DNA of 20,491 nt from an uncultured Phocaeicola sp. (GCA_948579315.1 CAPAOL010000050.1:1-20491), one strand, 5' to 3'. Shown: positions 6,634 through 14,891, counted from the stretch's first letter. Notes: generated from the letters alone by a model not told the origin. Translations and numbers: made by a program.

Positions 6634-7698
6634 TTACAGCACCAGTCCGTCCAGCATCTCGATATAAAGCCTTATTGCTTCCTCAATTTCCGAAACCATG
6701 ATATATTCATCAGCCGTATGTGAACGGGAGGACTTTCCCGGACCGATTTTGATAGACGGGAACTTCATCAACGCCTGATCGGACAAAGTAGGAGAGCCGA
6801 AAGGTACACGTCCTAGTTTTACCGCGCGTTTCACAAAGGGATGCTCGGCACTGATATGAGATGAGTTCAAGCGGAAAGAACGGGCTTTCGCCTCGCTTTT
6901 TAGACGGGCGCTTATTTCTTTGAATAGTTCTTCGTTAGAGTAACATTCATTACTGCGGATATCCACAACGAAAGTACAAGTATCGGGGATGACATTATGC
7001 TGCGTGCCGGCATTTATTTGTGTCACGCTCATTTTGACGGGGCCTAGCAGGGAGGATTCCTTCGGGAATTTATAATCACGGAACCACTGAATGTCTTCCA
7101 GTACTTTGTAAATAGCATTCACTCCTTCATTGCGTGCGGCATGTCCGGCTTTTCCGTATGCGGTAACATCCAGCACCATCAATCCCTTTTCGGCAATGGC
7201 AGGCTGCATTTCTGTCGGTTCACCCACTATGCCCAAGGTGATGGGAGGTAGTTGGGGCAATACGCTTTCTATTCCGTTTTTTCCGGAAACTTCTTCTTCA
7301 CATGAGGCAAGAAAGATCAGATTGTATGCCTGCTCGGTTATAGAGAGATGGCGGTACACCTGAAATAAGGATACTACACTGGCGCCGGCGTCATTACTTC
7401 CCAAACCGTAAATCTTTCCGTTTTCGGCTTTCGGAGTGAAAGGATGTTTCCGCCATCCGTTTACCGGTTTTACGGTATCGATGTGGGAATTTAGTAAAAT
7501 AGTCGGTTTGTTGAGGTCGAACATCGGACTGATACACCAAATGTTGTTGCCCGAACGACCGGTCATGATACCTGTTTCTTCAATATAGTTCTGCAGAAAG
7601 TCGGCGGCAGCTTCTTCTTCCCGGCTCAATGAGGGGATACCGATTAACGAATTCAGCAATGTGGTTGCTTCGGAAGTGTAATATTCTATATCAATCAT
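6634..7698 (-). CDS. M20 family deacylase, ArgE-like (acyl-citrulline/ornithine)
   Basis: A 354-residue cytoplasmic zinc hydrolase. The M20 signature residues are present in order: H72 and D74 in NSHIDTV, bridging D103 in GLGSNDAGA, E134/E135 in SCEEEVSG, E160 in VGEPTE and H327 in SRSHTADEY. A dimerisation domain spans about 170-280. The GSPTLSDQAL stretch (301-310) is typical of the ArgE-like branch acting on acylated ornithine or citrulline in arginine synthesis. Bacteroides makes arginine through N-succinylated intermediates, so the substrate may be N-succinyl-citrulline; that is inference from the genus. No other arginine gene is in the window. The gene is transcribed away from the acyl-CoA ligase, and its promoter box lies 27 bases upstream of the ATG. 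Confidence 0.85.
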   Translation of the reverse strand: MIDIEYYTSEATTLLNSLIGIPSLSREEEAAADFLQNYIEETGIMTGRSGNNIWCISPMFDLNKPTILLNSHIDTVKPVNGWRKHPFTPKAENGKIYGLGSNDAGASVVSLFQVYRHLSITEQAYNLIFLASCEEEVSGKNGIESVLPQLPPITLGIVGEPTEMQPAIAEKGLMVLDVTAYGKAGHAARNEGVNAIYKVLEDIQWFRDYKFPKESSLLGPVKMSVTQINAGTQHNVIPDTCTFVVDIRSNECYSNEELFKEISARLKSEAKARSFRLNSSHISAEHPFVKRAVKLGRVPFGSPTLSDQALMKFPSIKIGPGKSSRSHTADEYIMVSEIEEAIRLYIEMLDGLVL

Positions 7699-7724
7699 CT
7701 TGATTTTAATAATTTAATGTGTTG

Positions 7725-7732
7725 CAAAGATA
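7725..7732 (-). promoter_or_regulatory. -7 box for the M20 deacylase gene
   Basis: On the minus strand this reads TATCTTTG, an exact TAnnTTTG match, 27 bases before the ATG at 7698. A clear -33 TTTG is not visible. Confidence 0.5.
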
Positions 7733-7876
7733 CTATTTTTGCGTGGTAAACGGTGATGAAAAAAGTAGGTAATTAAGTTAGATATGCAACTAAAACTTTT
7801 GGCTGATTTCTTCTAACTCTTTGACTGGTTGGGAAAATTAATGCCTGTTTATAGAGGATAATTCCAAATTAAACGA

Positions 7877-7884
7877 TAACTTTG
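7877..7884 (+). promoter_or_regulatory. -7 box for the acyl-CoA ligase gene
   Basis: TAACTTTG matches TAnnTTTG and ends 27 bases before the ATG at 7912. The 213-base gap to the divergent M20 gene (7699-7911) therefore holds one -7 box for each direction, about 145 bases apart. Confidence 0.5.
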
Positions 7885-7911
7885 CCGATGAATTAAAAAT
7901 AAATCTTTGGA

Positions 7912-9717
7912 ATGAGTAGTTCTTTCTTATCTGTCCTGATACAACGTCAGGCAGGGAAATATGGTGATCGTGTAGCGTTGCGTTACCGCGATTATAAAAC
8001 AGAAACATGGATTCCGGTTTCTTGGAACCAGTTTGCCGCAACTGTAAAAACAGTTTCGAATGCATTGATAGAATTAGGTATAGGCATACAGGAAAATATA
8101 GCAGTTTTTTCTCAAAATAAACCGGAATGTCTGTATGTGGACTTTGGAGCTTTTGGGGTACGGGCTGTTACTGTACCATTTTATGCTACCAGTTCCGAGG
8201 CGCAGGTACATTATATGGTAGGTGATGCCGAAATACGTTATATCTTTGTAGGTGAACAGTTGCAATATGATGTGGCGTTCCGGGTTATGCAGCTGGGAAG
8301 CCAACTGAAACAGATTATAATTTTCGACAAGGAGGTAAAACGTGATGAGCGGGACCAGACTTCCATTTATTTTGATGACTTTCTGAAATTGGGCGAGGCG
8401 CATCCGCATCAAGCTGAGGTAGACAAGCGTACTTCAGAGTCGGGTAATGGTGATCTTGCCAATATTCTTTATACCAGTGGAACAACCGGAGACAGCAAGG
8501 GGGTGATGTTGCATCATTCTTGCTATGAGGCGGCCATTCCGGCACACGATGAACGTTTCCCTCAATTGGGTGATCAGGATGTAATTATGAATTTCCTTCC
8601 TTTTACTCATGTGTTTGAGCGTGCATGGACTTGCTGGTGTCTTTCGATGGGGTGTACTTTGTCTATCAACTTGCGTCCTGCTGATATCCAGAAGACAATA
8701 AAGGAGATCCGTCCTACGGCTATGTGCAGTGTTCCCCGTTTCTGGGAGAAAGTGTATGCCGGCGTGCAAGAAAAAATCAATGAGACAACCGGATTGAAAA
8801 AGAAGTTGATGCTGGATGCTATTAAAGTGGGGCGTGAACATAATTTGGAATATGTGTACAAAGGGCTGACTCCTCCGCCTGTATTGCACATGAAATATAA
8901 ATTTTATGAGAAAACGATCTATAGCTTGTTGAAAAAGACTATTGGCATTGAAAACGGGCGTTTCTTCCCTACTGCCGGTGCGGCTATTCCGCCGGCTGTA
9001 CAGGAGTTTGTTTTGTCGGTGGGAATTAATATGGTAGCCGGTTATGGATTGACGGAATCTACTGCAACGGTTGCTTGTGAGAATGATAATGACCATGTGG
9101 TTGGTTCGGTGGGGCGTATCATGCCTCATGTGCAGGTCAGAATAGGGGAGAATAACGAAATAATGCTACGTGGTGAGGGAATCACTCATGGCTATTATAA
9201 AAAGGAAGCTGCTACGAAAGCGGCGTTTACTGAAGACGGATGGTTCCATACCGGTGATGCGGGTTATATAAAAGATGGGCATTTGTTCCTTACAGAGCGT
9301 ATCAAGGACTTGTTTAAAACTTCAAACGGGAAGTATATCGCTCCTCAAGCCATTGAAGCCAAATTGGTGGTAGACCGTTATATCGATCAGATTTCTATTA
9401 TTGCCGATGAACGTAAATTTGTTTCTGCTTTGATAATTCCTGAATATAAACTGGTGAAAGAGTATGCCGCAAAAAAAGGTATTCGCTATGAAAGTATGGA
9501 GGAACTGTTGCAGAAACCGGAAATTATCGATTTGTTTAAAGAGCGGATTGATACACTGCAGCAGCAGTTTGCACATTATGAACAGATCAAGAGGTTTACC
9601 TTGTTGCCCCATCCTTTCAGTATGGAACGTGGTGAGCTGACCAATACGTTGAAAATAAAACGTAATGTGCTGAACAAGAACTATGCTGCCGAAATAGAAA
9701 AGATGTACGAAGAATAA
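7912..9717 (+). CDS. Long-chain fatty acid-CoA ligase
   Basis: A 601-residue AMP-forming acyl-CoA synthetase. It activates fatty acids with ATP to acyl-adenylate and then to acyl-CoA, in the cytoplasm or at the inner membrane face. Visible core motifs: the phosphate loop YTSGTTGDSKGVM (187-199), GYGLTE (377-382), HTGD (446-449), the hinge ERIKDLFKTSNGKYIAP (462-478), and the C-terminal lysine region NTLKIKRNVL near residue 580. Length and the long insert between the first two motifs fit the FadD15/FAA type of long-chain ligase. The segment before GYGLTE reads PTAGAAIPPAV, where many relatives have SGGAPL. No beta-oxidation genes are nearby, so the role may be recycling of exogenous or membrane fatty acids. 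Confidence 0.9.
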   Translation: MSSSFLSVLIQRQAGKYGDRVALRYRDYKTETWIPVSWNQFAATVKTVSNALIELGIGIQENIAVFSQNKPECLYVDFGAFGVRAVTVPFYATSSEAQVHYMVGDAEIRYIFVGEQLQYDVAFRVMQLGSQLKQIIIFDKEVKRDERDQTSIYFDDFLKLGEAHPHQAEVDKRTSESGNGDLANILYTSGTTGDSKGVMLHHSCYEAAIPAHDERFPQLGDQDVIMNFLPFTHVFERAWTCWCLSMGCTLSINLRPADIQKTIKEIRPTAMCSVPRFWEKVYAGVQEKINETTGLKKKLMLDAIKVGREHNLEYVYKGLTPPPVLHMKYKFYEKTIYSLLKKTIGIENGRFFPTAGAAIPPAVQEFVLSVGINMVAGYGLTESTATVACENDNDHVVGSVGRIMPHVQVRIGENNEIMLRGEGITHGYYKKEAATKAAFTEDGWFHTGDAGYIKDGHLFLTERIKDLFKTSNGKYIAPQAIEAKLVVDRYIDQISIIADERKFVSALIIPEYKLVKEYAAKKGIRYESMEELLQKPEIIDLFKERIDTLQQQFAHYEQIKRFTLLPHPFSMERGELTNTLKIKRNVLNKNYAAEIEKMYEE

Positions 9718-9740
9718 TGGGAAAATGAATAGATTTCCAC

Positions 9741-9748
9741 TATCTTTG
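9741..9748 (+). promoter_or_regulatory. -7 box for prfB
   Basis: TATCTTTG matches TAnnTTTG and ends 26 bases before the ATG at 9775. Transcription should start near 9755 and give a leader of about 20 bases. That supports translation from 9775 rather than from any upstream frame. Confidence 0.55.
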
Positions 9749-9774
9749 CACCTTGAAATGCAAAAATTCTCAAG

Positions 9775-10890
9775 ATGATAACAATAGAGCAACTGAAAGA
9801 CGTAAAAGAACGTACTGCGGCACTTGAAAGATATCTGGACATAGAAAATAAACTGGTTCAGGTGGAAGAAGAACAACTGCGTACGCAGGCGCCCGGTTTT
9901 TGGGATGATGCCAAGAAAGCAGAAGCACAAATGAGGAAGGTGAAAGGTCTGCAAAAATGGATCGACGGTTACCGTGAGGTAAAGACGATGGCAGATGAAC
10001 TGGAATTGGCTTTTGACTTTTGTAAAGATGATTTGGTTACCGAAGAAGAAGTGGATGCAGCGTATCAAAAGGCTGTCACTGCGGTGGAGGCATTGGAACT
10101 GAAGAATATGCTTCGCCAGGAGGCCGACCAAATGGATTGTGTATTGAAAATTAATTGCGGTGCCGGTGGTACTGAAAGTCAGGATTGGGCTTCCATGCTG
10201 ATGCGTATGTATATGCGTTGGGCGGAGACCAATGGCTATAAAGTGAGCGTGGCTAACCTTCAGGATGGGGATGAGGCCGGAATCAAGACGGTGACTATGA
10301 ATATTGAGGGCAGTTTTGCATATGGTTATCTGAAAGGTGAGAATGGAGTCCACCGCTTGGTGCGCGTGTCTCCTTATAATGCTCAGGGGAAACGGATGAC
10401 TTCTTTTGCTTCTGTGTTTGTAACGCCGTTGGTGGATGATAGTATTGAAGTGACAATTGAACCTGCCCGTATGTCTTGGGATACTTTCCGTTCGGGAGGG
10501 GCCGGCGGACAGAATGTGAACAAGGTGGAATCAGGAGTACGTCTGCGTTATCAATATAAAGATCCGTATACCGGTGAGGAAGAGGAAATCTTGATTGAGA
10601 ATACTGAAACCCGTGACCAGCCGAAGAATAAGGAAAATGCGATGAGACAGTTGCGTTCAATTTTATATGATAAGGAATTGCAGCACCGCATGGAAGAACA
10701 GGCCAAGGTGGAGGCAGGCAAGAAGAAGATTGAATGGGGATCACAGATACGCAGTTATGTCTTTGATGACCGTCGTGTGAAGGATCATCGTACTAATTTT
10801 CAAACTTCGGATGTGAACGGAGTGATGGATGGAAAGATTGATGGCTTTATCAAGGCATACTTGATGGAGTTTTCCGGTTCGGAGAATTAG
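9775..10890 (+). CDS. prfB: Peptide chain release factor 2
   Basis: A 371-residue class I release factor for UGA and UAA stop codons. The catalytic GGQ loop is at 244-246 within SGGAGGQNVNKVESGVR. The stop-codon recognition tripeptide, usually Ser-Pro-Phe in RF2, reads Ser-Pro-Tyr (199-201, VRVSPYNAQGKRMTSF). The N-terminal helical domain spans about 1-110 and aligns with E. coli RF2 (RYLDIENKL with GYLDYDAKK). Many bacteria have a programmed +1 frameshift at a CTT-TGA codon pair here; this gene reads TAT CTG GAC at 9832-9840, so it is one continuous frame. It sits downstream of the acyl-CoA ligase with its own promoter. RF2 rather than RF1 is indicated by the N-terminal alignment and the SP-aromatic tripeptide in place of the RF1 PxT motif. 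Confidence 0.95.
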   Translation: MITIEQLKDVKERTAALERYLDIENKLVQVEEEQLRTQAPGFWDDAKKAEAQMRKVKGLQKWIDGYREVKTMADELELAFDFCKDDLVTEEEVDAAYQKAVTAVEALELKNMLRQEADQMDCVLKINCGAGGTESQDWASMLMRMYMRWAETNGYKVSVANLQDGDEAGIKTVTMNIEGSFAYGYLKGENGVHRLVRVSPYNAQGKRMTSFASVFVTPLVDDSIEVTIEPARMSWDTFRSGGAGGQNVNKVESGVRLRYQYKDPYTGEEEEILIENTETRDQPKNKENAMRQLRSILYDKELQHRMEEQAKVEAGKKKIEWGSQIRSYVFDDRRVKDHRTNFQTSDVNGVMDGKIDGFIKAYLMEFSGSEN

Positions 10891-10908
10891 TAAATTCTTC
10901 GTAATTTA

Positions 10909-10939
10909 TTTGTTTTCTTCTAGAAACTTTGTACTTTTG
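10909..10939 (+). promoter_or_regulatory. Complete Bacteroidetes promoter before the 43-residue peptide gene
   Basis: TTTG at 10909-10912 and TACTTTTG at 10932-10939 are separated by exactly 19 bases, an ideal match to the Bacteroidetes primary sigma factor consensus. Transcription should start near 10946. This decides the start of the next gene: an ATG-like frame opening at 10929 lies upstream of the transcription start, so the ATG at 10983 is used. Confidence 0.75.
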
Positions 10940-10982
10940 GGATATTCAAAAGAGATGGTTTAATCTTAAAAATGAAATACTT

Positions 10983-11114
10983 ATGGGAAAGAATAAGAAA
11001 GCTGCTTATAGTAAGCGGGAAGAAGAGAAAGCAAATAGGATTGTAAAAGGTCTGTTCATCGGATTAATTGTATTAGCCCTTGTTATTATGGTGGGCTATG
11101 CCATGTATGGATAA
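10983..11114 (+). CDS. Small single-helix membrane protein (43 residues)
   Basis: The protein has a basic and charged N-terminus (MGKNKKAAYSKREEEKANRI, residues 1-20) followed by one membrane helix at about 22-40, ending GYAMYG. The frame is open further upstream to about 10929, but the mapped promoter places the transcription start near 10946, which makes ATG 10983 the right start. The leader is then about 37 bases. The positive N-terminus suggests it stays inside with the C-terminus out. The function is not recognised. A strong consensus promoter and a hairpin just downstream argue that it is a real gene. It lies between prfB and the CYTH gene. Confidence 0.7.
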   Translation: MGKNKKAAYSKREEEKANRIVKGLFIGLIVLALVIMVGYAMYG

Positions 11115-11134
11115 AAACGGAAAATAAATAGTGA

Positions 11135-11170
11135 AGTCCTGCTGAGGTTATTCTCTGCGGGGCTTTTTTA
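11135..11170 (+). terminator. Hairpin with T run between the small peptide and CYTH genes
   Basis: Arms at about 11135-11146 and 11153-11164 pair over 12 positions with two G-T pairs and one mismatch, followed by six to seven T. The ATG of the CYTH gene is only 14 bases beyond the T run, with no TAnnTTTG between, so some read-through is probably needed to express that gene. Confidence 0.6.
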
Positions 11171-11184
11171 TATATTAAAACGCT

Positions 11185-11655
11185 ATGGGACAAGAAATAG
11201 AACGAAAATTTTTAGTAAAGGACGACAGTTATAAACTAGAGGCTTATGCACATAGTCATATTGTGCAAGGTTATATCTGTAGTGCTCGTGGAAGAACTGT
11301 CCGGGTGCGTATTCGGGATAATAAAGGGTATCTTACTATCAAAGGGGCTTCCAATGACTCCGGTACAAGTCGTTATGAGTGGGAGAAGGAGATCAGTTTG
11401 CAAGAGGCCGAAGAGTTGATGAAACTGTGTGAGCCTGGGGTGATTGATAAAATCCGGTATTTGGTGAAAAGTGGAGAGCATATCTTTGAAGTGGATGAGT
11501 TTTATGGTGAGAATGAAGGCTTGACTGTAGCGGAAGTGGAATTGAATAGTGAGGACAAATTGTTCAAAAAGCCCCATTTCATCGAAAAAGAGGTAACGGG
11601 AGATATTCGTTATTATAATTCTTTTTTGATGAAGAATCCTTATACTCGCTGGTAG
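11185..11655 (+). CDS. CYTH domain protein (triphosphate tunnel metalloenzyme)
   Basis: A 156-residue CYTH domain protein. The defining ExExK motif is at the N-terminus (EIERK, residues 4-8). Alternating charged beta-strands that line the tunnel follow: RTVRVRIRDNKGYLTIKG (37-54), YEWEKEI (64-70), KIRYLV (89-94), FEVDEFYGENEGLTVAEVEL (100-119) and FIEKEVTGDIRYYN (131-144). The size matches stand-alone bacterial triphosphatases that hydrolyse inorganic triphosphate or other triphosphorylated substrates with a divalent metal; adenylate cyclase activity occurs in some relatives. The substrate here cannot be told from sequence. No promoter is visible between it and the hairpin at 11135-11170, so it is probably read from the promoter at 10909-10939. 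Confidence 0.85.
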   Translation: MGQEIERKFLVKDDSYKLEAYAHSHIVQGYICSARGRTVRVRIRDNKGYLTIKGASNDSGTSRYEWEKEISLQEAEELMKLCEPGVIDKIRYLVKSGEHIFEVDEFYGENEGLTVAEVELNSEDKLFKKPHFIEKEVTGDIRYYNSFLMKNPYTRW

Positions 11656-11709
11656 ATAATATATAGGCTTCTTTAACGTCTGAAAATAAACTACTTGCTA
11701 TCGTTTACC

Positions 11710-11717
11710 TACCTTTG
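11710..11717 (+). promoter_or_regulatory. -7 box for the outer-membrane receptor gene
   Basis: TACCTTTG matches TAnnTTTG, 27 bases before the ATG at 11745. No good -33 is seen at 19-21 bases. Confidence 0.5.
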
Positions 11718-11744
11718 CAACAAACACAAACTCATTATTGATAT

Positions 11745-14219
11745 ATGAAACACAACATTTTATGGGGCATTATCTTGCTTGTGGCAAGTTTGTCATTTAC
11801 GGCGAAGGCGCAAAAGGCTGTCCAAGGCCAGTTCTCAGTCAAGGGAGTCTTATTAGATTCTTTGTCTAATGAAGGGGAACCGTATTCTACAATCCGTATT
11901 TCATTGAAGAACAATCCTGCAAAGCCGGTGAAACTGGCTGTGACAGGAGCGGACGGCAGGTTTGACGAACGGCTTGCCGTGCCGGGGACTTATCTCATTC
12001 ATTTTACTTCTGTAGGAAAGTCTCCTGTACAGAAGGAGTTTTCGATATCGGCAAATCGTAGGAATGTTGATTTGGGTAAGATTCTGATAGCAGAAGCGAC
12101 TGAAATGTTGAAAGGAGTGGAGGTGGTAGCGCAGAAACCTTTGGTAAAGGCGGAAATAGACAAAGTGACGTATAGTATAGAGGATGATCCGGATTCTAAA
12201 ACTAATACGACTCTTGAAATGCTCCGTAAAGTTCCGCTGGTGACTGTAGATGGAGAGGATAAAATTCAAGTAAACGGTAGCAGTAAGTTTAAAGTGCATG
12301 TTAATGGCAAGCCGAATAACATGATGAGCAATAATCCTACCGAGGTATTGCGGAGTATGCCGGCCAATTCCATTAAATCTATAGAGGTTATCACCGAGCC
12401 TGGGGCTAAATATGACGCGGAAGGGGTGGCGGGCATCTTGAATATTATCACTGTAGGAGCAGGAATGGAAGGATATACGGTGACATTGAATGGTGGTGCA
12501 AGCAATATGCGTGTGTATGGTGGCGGTTATGGTACGGTGCAGTCGGGCAAGTTCACTGTTACCGGTAATTATTCTTATAACTACCAGGGATCTCAAAAGG
12601 GATTTGAAGATTCATATCGTGAGGATTTCACGTCTCAGGAAAATAAATTTTTGGAGTCGCATCGAAGAAGCAAGAGCTATGGCAATTTTCAATTTGGCAG
12701 TCTGGAAGGAAGTTATGAGATTGACACTTTGAATCTGATTAGTTTTTCTATGAATCTGATGACTGGCAATTTTACGAATAAGAGGATTGGAAATACCCAG
12801 ATGACGAATCATGCCGGTAATCCGGTTTACGGTTACGGTTCTTTGGGAAATAATGAATCGGGCTTTGGCGAAGTGGGGGGCAACATGGATTATCAGCATT
12901 CGTTTAAAAAGAAAGGGGAACTTCTTACTTTCTCTTATCGTTTTAGCCATTCCCCCAATAACAGTGAAGCGAATACGGATTATGAGGATACGTTGAATGT
13001 TCCTTATCTTTTGCAAAACCAATATTTTAAAAATGATGCCAGCACACAAGAGCATACGGCTCAATTGGACTATACCAATCCGATAAATTCGATACACAGC
13101 ATTGAAACTGGTATAAAGTATATTTTTCGTAGAAGTAAAAGTGATGGTAAATATTATCTGGCCGATAAAACCGGAGAATATAAGTATGATCAGGATATGA
13201 GTACGCAATATGATCATAAGCAGGATATTCTGGCTGCTTATTTGGGCTATCAGCTGAAGTACAAAAAACTCGGTGGAAAGGCGGGAATTCGCTATGAGCA
13301 TACATTTATGGATGCGGATTATAAAAATAAGGATGAGAAGTTTGATGCTCAGTTTGATGATTTGGTTCCATCCTTGATGTTCTCTTACCAATTGGCTCCT
13401 ACTCAAAGTTTGAGGGCATCTTATAATATGCGTATCAGCCGGCCGGGTATTTGGTTTTTGAATCCGTTTACTGACACCAGCAACCCTACTGCGATCAGTT
13501 ACGGTAATCCTGATTTGGAAAGTGAAAAGGCCCATTCGCTTAGTGTTACTTTCGGTAGTTTCTCGCAGAAATTTAATGTAAATGTCAGTGCTAATTATTC
13601 TTTTGTCAATAATGGTATAGAGCAATACTCTTTTATAAAAGATGGTGTGATGAATTCTACCTATGATAATATAGGAAAAAGTAAGAATATTAATTTGTCT
13701 TTGTTCTTGAACTGGAATATGTCTCCTAAAACCCGCTTTAATATCAATGGACGGGGAGCTTATGTGGATTATAGAAGTTCAGGGCTTGATTTAAAGAATC
13801 ATGGCTGGGAAGGAAATGTCTTCGGAAGCTTCCAGCAGACTCTGCCTTGGGATCTGCGTCTGAGTCTGAACGGAGGGGGTGGTACTCCGCATATCTCTTT
13901 GCAAGGTAAAAGTTCCTCTTTCTATTATTATGCGATAGGGCTCAGTCGTTCTTTCTTGAAGGAAAAGAGGCTGACTATATCTCTTAACTCGTCCAATTTA
14001 TTTAATAAATATATTACTTTTAAGAATAACATCAATACTCCTACTTTCTGCTCTTCTACTGCTACCAGAATTCCGATGCGTTATTATGGATTTAATATCA
14101 GTTGGCGTTTTGGGGAGTTGAAGGCTCAGGTAAAAAAAGCTGCGCGAAGCATTAATAATGATGATTTGAAAAGTGGAGGAGGTAATGCTGGAACCGGTGG
14201 AGGGATACCGGCTAATTAA
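11745..14219 (+). CDS. TonB-dependent receptor-like outer-membrane beta-barrel protein
   Basis: An 824-residue outer-membrane protein. A signal peptide (MKHNILWGIILLVASLSFTA) ends near AKAQ at 20-23. Residues about 28-115 are a carboxypeptidase-regulatory-like beta-sandwich. Residues 125-240 form a plug domain with DPDSKTNTTLEMLRKVPLVT, VHVNGKP and MPANSIKSIEVITEPGAKYD then GILNIIT, all standard for the plug. The rest is a beta-barrel rich in aromatic residues (outer membrane protein beta-barrel family 3 type). The tail after the last strand is glycine-rich (GGGNAGTGGG) and probably disordered. There is no SusD-like partner or glycan enzyme next to it, so it belongs to the stand-alone receptors whose cargo (metal chelate, peptide or other) is unknown. 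A terminator follows at 14256-14294. Confidence 0.85.
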   Translation: MKHNILWGIILLVASLSFTAKAQKAVQGQFSVKGVLLDSLSNEGEPYSTIRISLKNNPAKPVKLAVTGADGRFDERLAVPGTYLIHFTSVGKSPVQKEFSISANRRNVDLGKILIAEATEMLKGVEVVAQKPLVKAEIDKVTYSIEDDPDSKTNTTLEMLRKVPLVTVDGEDKIQVNGSSKFKVHVNGKPNNMMSNNPTEVLRSMPANSIKSIEVITEPGAKYDAEGVAGILNIITVGAGMEGYTVTLNGGASNMRVYGGGYGTVQSGKFTVTGNYSYNYQGSQKGFEDSYREDFTSQENKFLESHRRSKSYGNFQFGSLEGSYEIDTLNLISFSMNLMTGNFTNKRIGNTQMTNHAGNPVYGYGSLGNNESGFGEVGGNMDYQHSFKKKGELLTFSYRFSHSPNNSEANTDYEDTLNVPYLLQNQYFKNDASTQEHTAQLDYTNPINSIHSIETGIKYIFRRSKSDGKYYLADKTGEYKYDQDMSTQYDHKQDILAAYLGYQLKYKKLGGKAGIRYEHTFMDADYKNKDEKFDAQFDDLVPSLMFSYQLAPTQSLRASYNMRISRPGIWFLNPFTDTSNPTAISYGNPDLESEKAHSLSVTFGSFSQKFNVNVSANYSFVNNGIEQYSFIKDGVMNSTYDNIGKSKNINLSLFLNWNMSPKTRFNINGRGAYVDYRSSGLDLKNHGWEGNVFGSFQQTLPWDLRLSLNGGGGTPHISLQGKSSSFYYYAIGLSRSFLKEKRLTISLNSSNLFNKYITFKNNINTPTFCSSTATRIPMRYYGFNISWRFGELKAQVKKAARSINNDDLKSGGGNAGTGGGIPAN

Positions 14220-14255
14220 AAGTTAAAACGAAACCACCTGTTAACTGTTAATTTA

Positions 14256-14294
14256 GGGGGTAAAAACTGTTATTTGATAGTTTATACCCCCTTT
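14256..14294 (+). terminator. Terminator after the receptor gene
   Basis: GGGGGTAAAAACT (14256-14268) pairs with AGTTTATACCCCC (14279-14291) with one mismatch around a 10-base loop, followed by a short T run. The T run overlaps the -33 box of the next promoter. Confidence 0.7.
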
Positions 14295-14322
14295 GTTGTT
14301 AGTTTTTCTGTCGTGACTTTTG
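14292..14322 (+). promoter_or_regulatory. Candidate promoter of the ECF sigma gene
   Basis: TTTG at 14292-14295 and GACTTTTG at 14315-14322 are spaced by exactly 19 bases. The -7 box differs from TAnnTTTG only in its first base. Transcription would start near 14329, giving a leader of about 59 bases. Confidence 0.5.
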
Positions 14323-14387
14323 CGAGAAGTCGTTAATATTGCAGCAGAAAGCAAAAACAGAAAATAACAATTTAAAAATAGATTAAT

Positions 14388-14891
14388 ATGAAGACAGTCG
14401 ACTTTACACAGCATTTACTAAGTATACAAACCGAATTATTTCGCTTTGCATTTAAATTGACAGCTGACAGAGAAGAGGCTAATGATTTGTTGCAGGAAAC
14501 TTCACTTAAAGCTTTGGACAACGAAGAGAAGTTTACTCCAGATACGAATTTTAAAGGATGGATGTACACCATCATGCGTAATATATTTATAAATAATTAT
14601 CGTAAAACAGTGCGTGATCAGACTTTCGTCGATCAGACAGATAACTTGTTCCATTTGAATCTTCCACAGGACTCAGGATTCGATTCTACAGAAGGTGCTT
14701 ATGATTTGAAAGAGATACATCGTATCGTGAATGCGTTGCCTAAAGATTACCGTGTGCCGTTTGCTATGTATGTATCAGGATTTAAATATAGGGAAATTGC
14801 CGAAAAACTGGGACTTCCGTTGGGAACAGTGAAAAGCCGTATCTTTTTCACTCGTCAGAGGTTGCAGAATGATCTGAAAGATTTCCGTTAA
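14388..14891 (+). CDS. ECF-type RNA polymerase sigma factor
   Basis: A 167-residue extracytoplasmic-function sigma factor. Region 2 spans about 10-80: LFRFAFKLTADREEANDLLQET, then FKGWMYTIMRNIFINNYRK, which contacts core polymerase and the -10 element. Region 4 spans about 108-160 with the helix-turn-helix GFKYREIAEKLGLPLGTVKSRIFFTRQRL. There is no room between for region 3, as expected for ECF factors. No anti-sigma gene lies downstream: the next gene is convergent and the gene closes with a strong terminator. It is therefore an orphan ECF factor whose control must come from elsewhere. The receptor upstream is on the same strand but separated by a terminator, so a functional link is not supported by operon structure. 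Confidence 0.9.
   Translation: MKTVDFTQHLLSIQTELFRFAFKLTADREEANDLLQETSLKALDNEEKFTPDTNFKGWMYTIMRNIFINNYRKTVRDQTFVDQTDNLFHLNLPQDSGFDSTEGAYDLKEIHRIVNALPKDYRVPFAMYVSGFKYREIAEKLGLPLGTVKSRIFFTRQRLQNDLKDFR

Noticed and set aside
9322..10353. A 343-codon minus-strand frame across the end of the acyl-CoA ligase and the start of prfB
   Set aside because: Both plus-strand genes are certain from their motifs; the antisense translation is Phe/His/Ile-rich with no recognisable domain.
10929..10982. N-terminal extension of the 43-residue membrane peptide to an earlier start at 10929
   Set aside because: The consensus promoter puts the transcription start near 10946, downstream of that codon, and the added residues are not membrane-protein-like.
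12612..13625. A 337-codon minus-strand frame inside the receptor gene
   Set aside because: Antisense to a clear beta-barrel gene, Ile/Arg-rich without domains.
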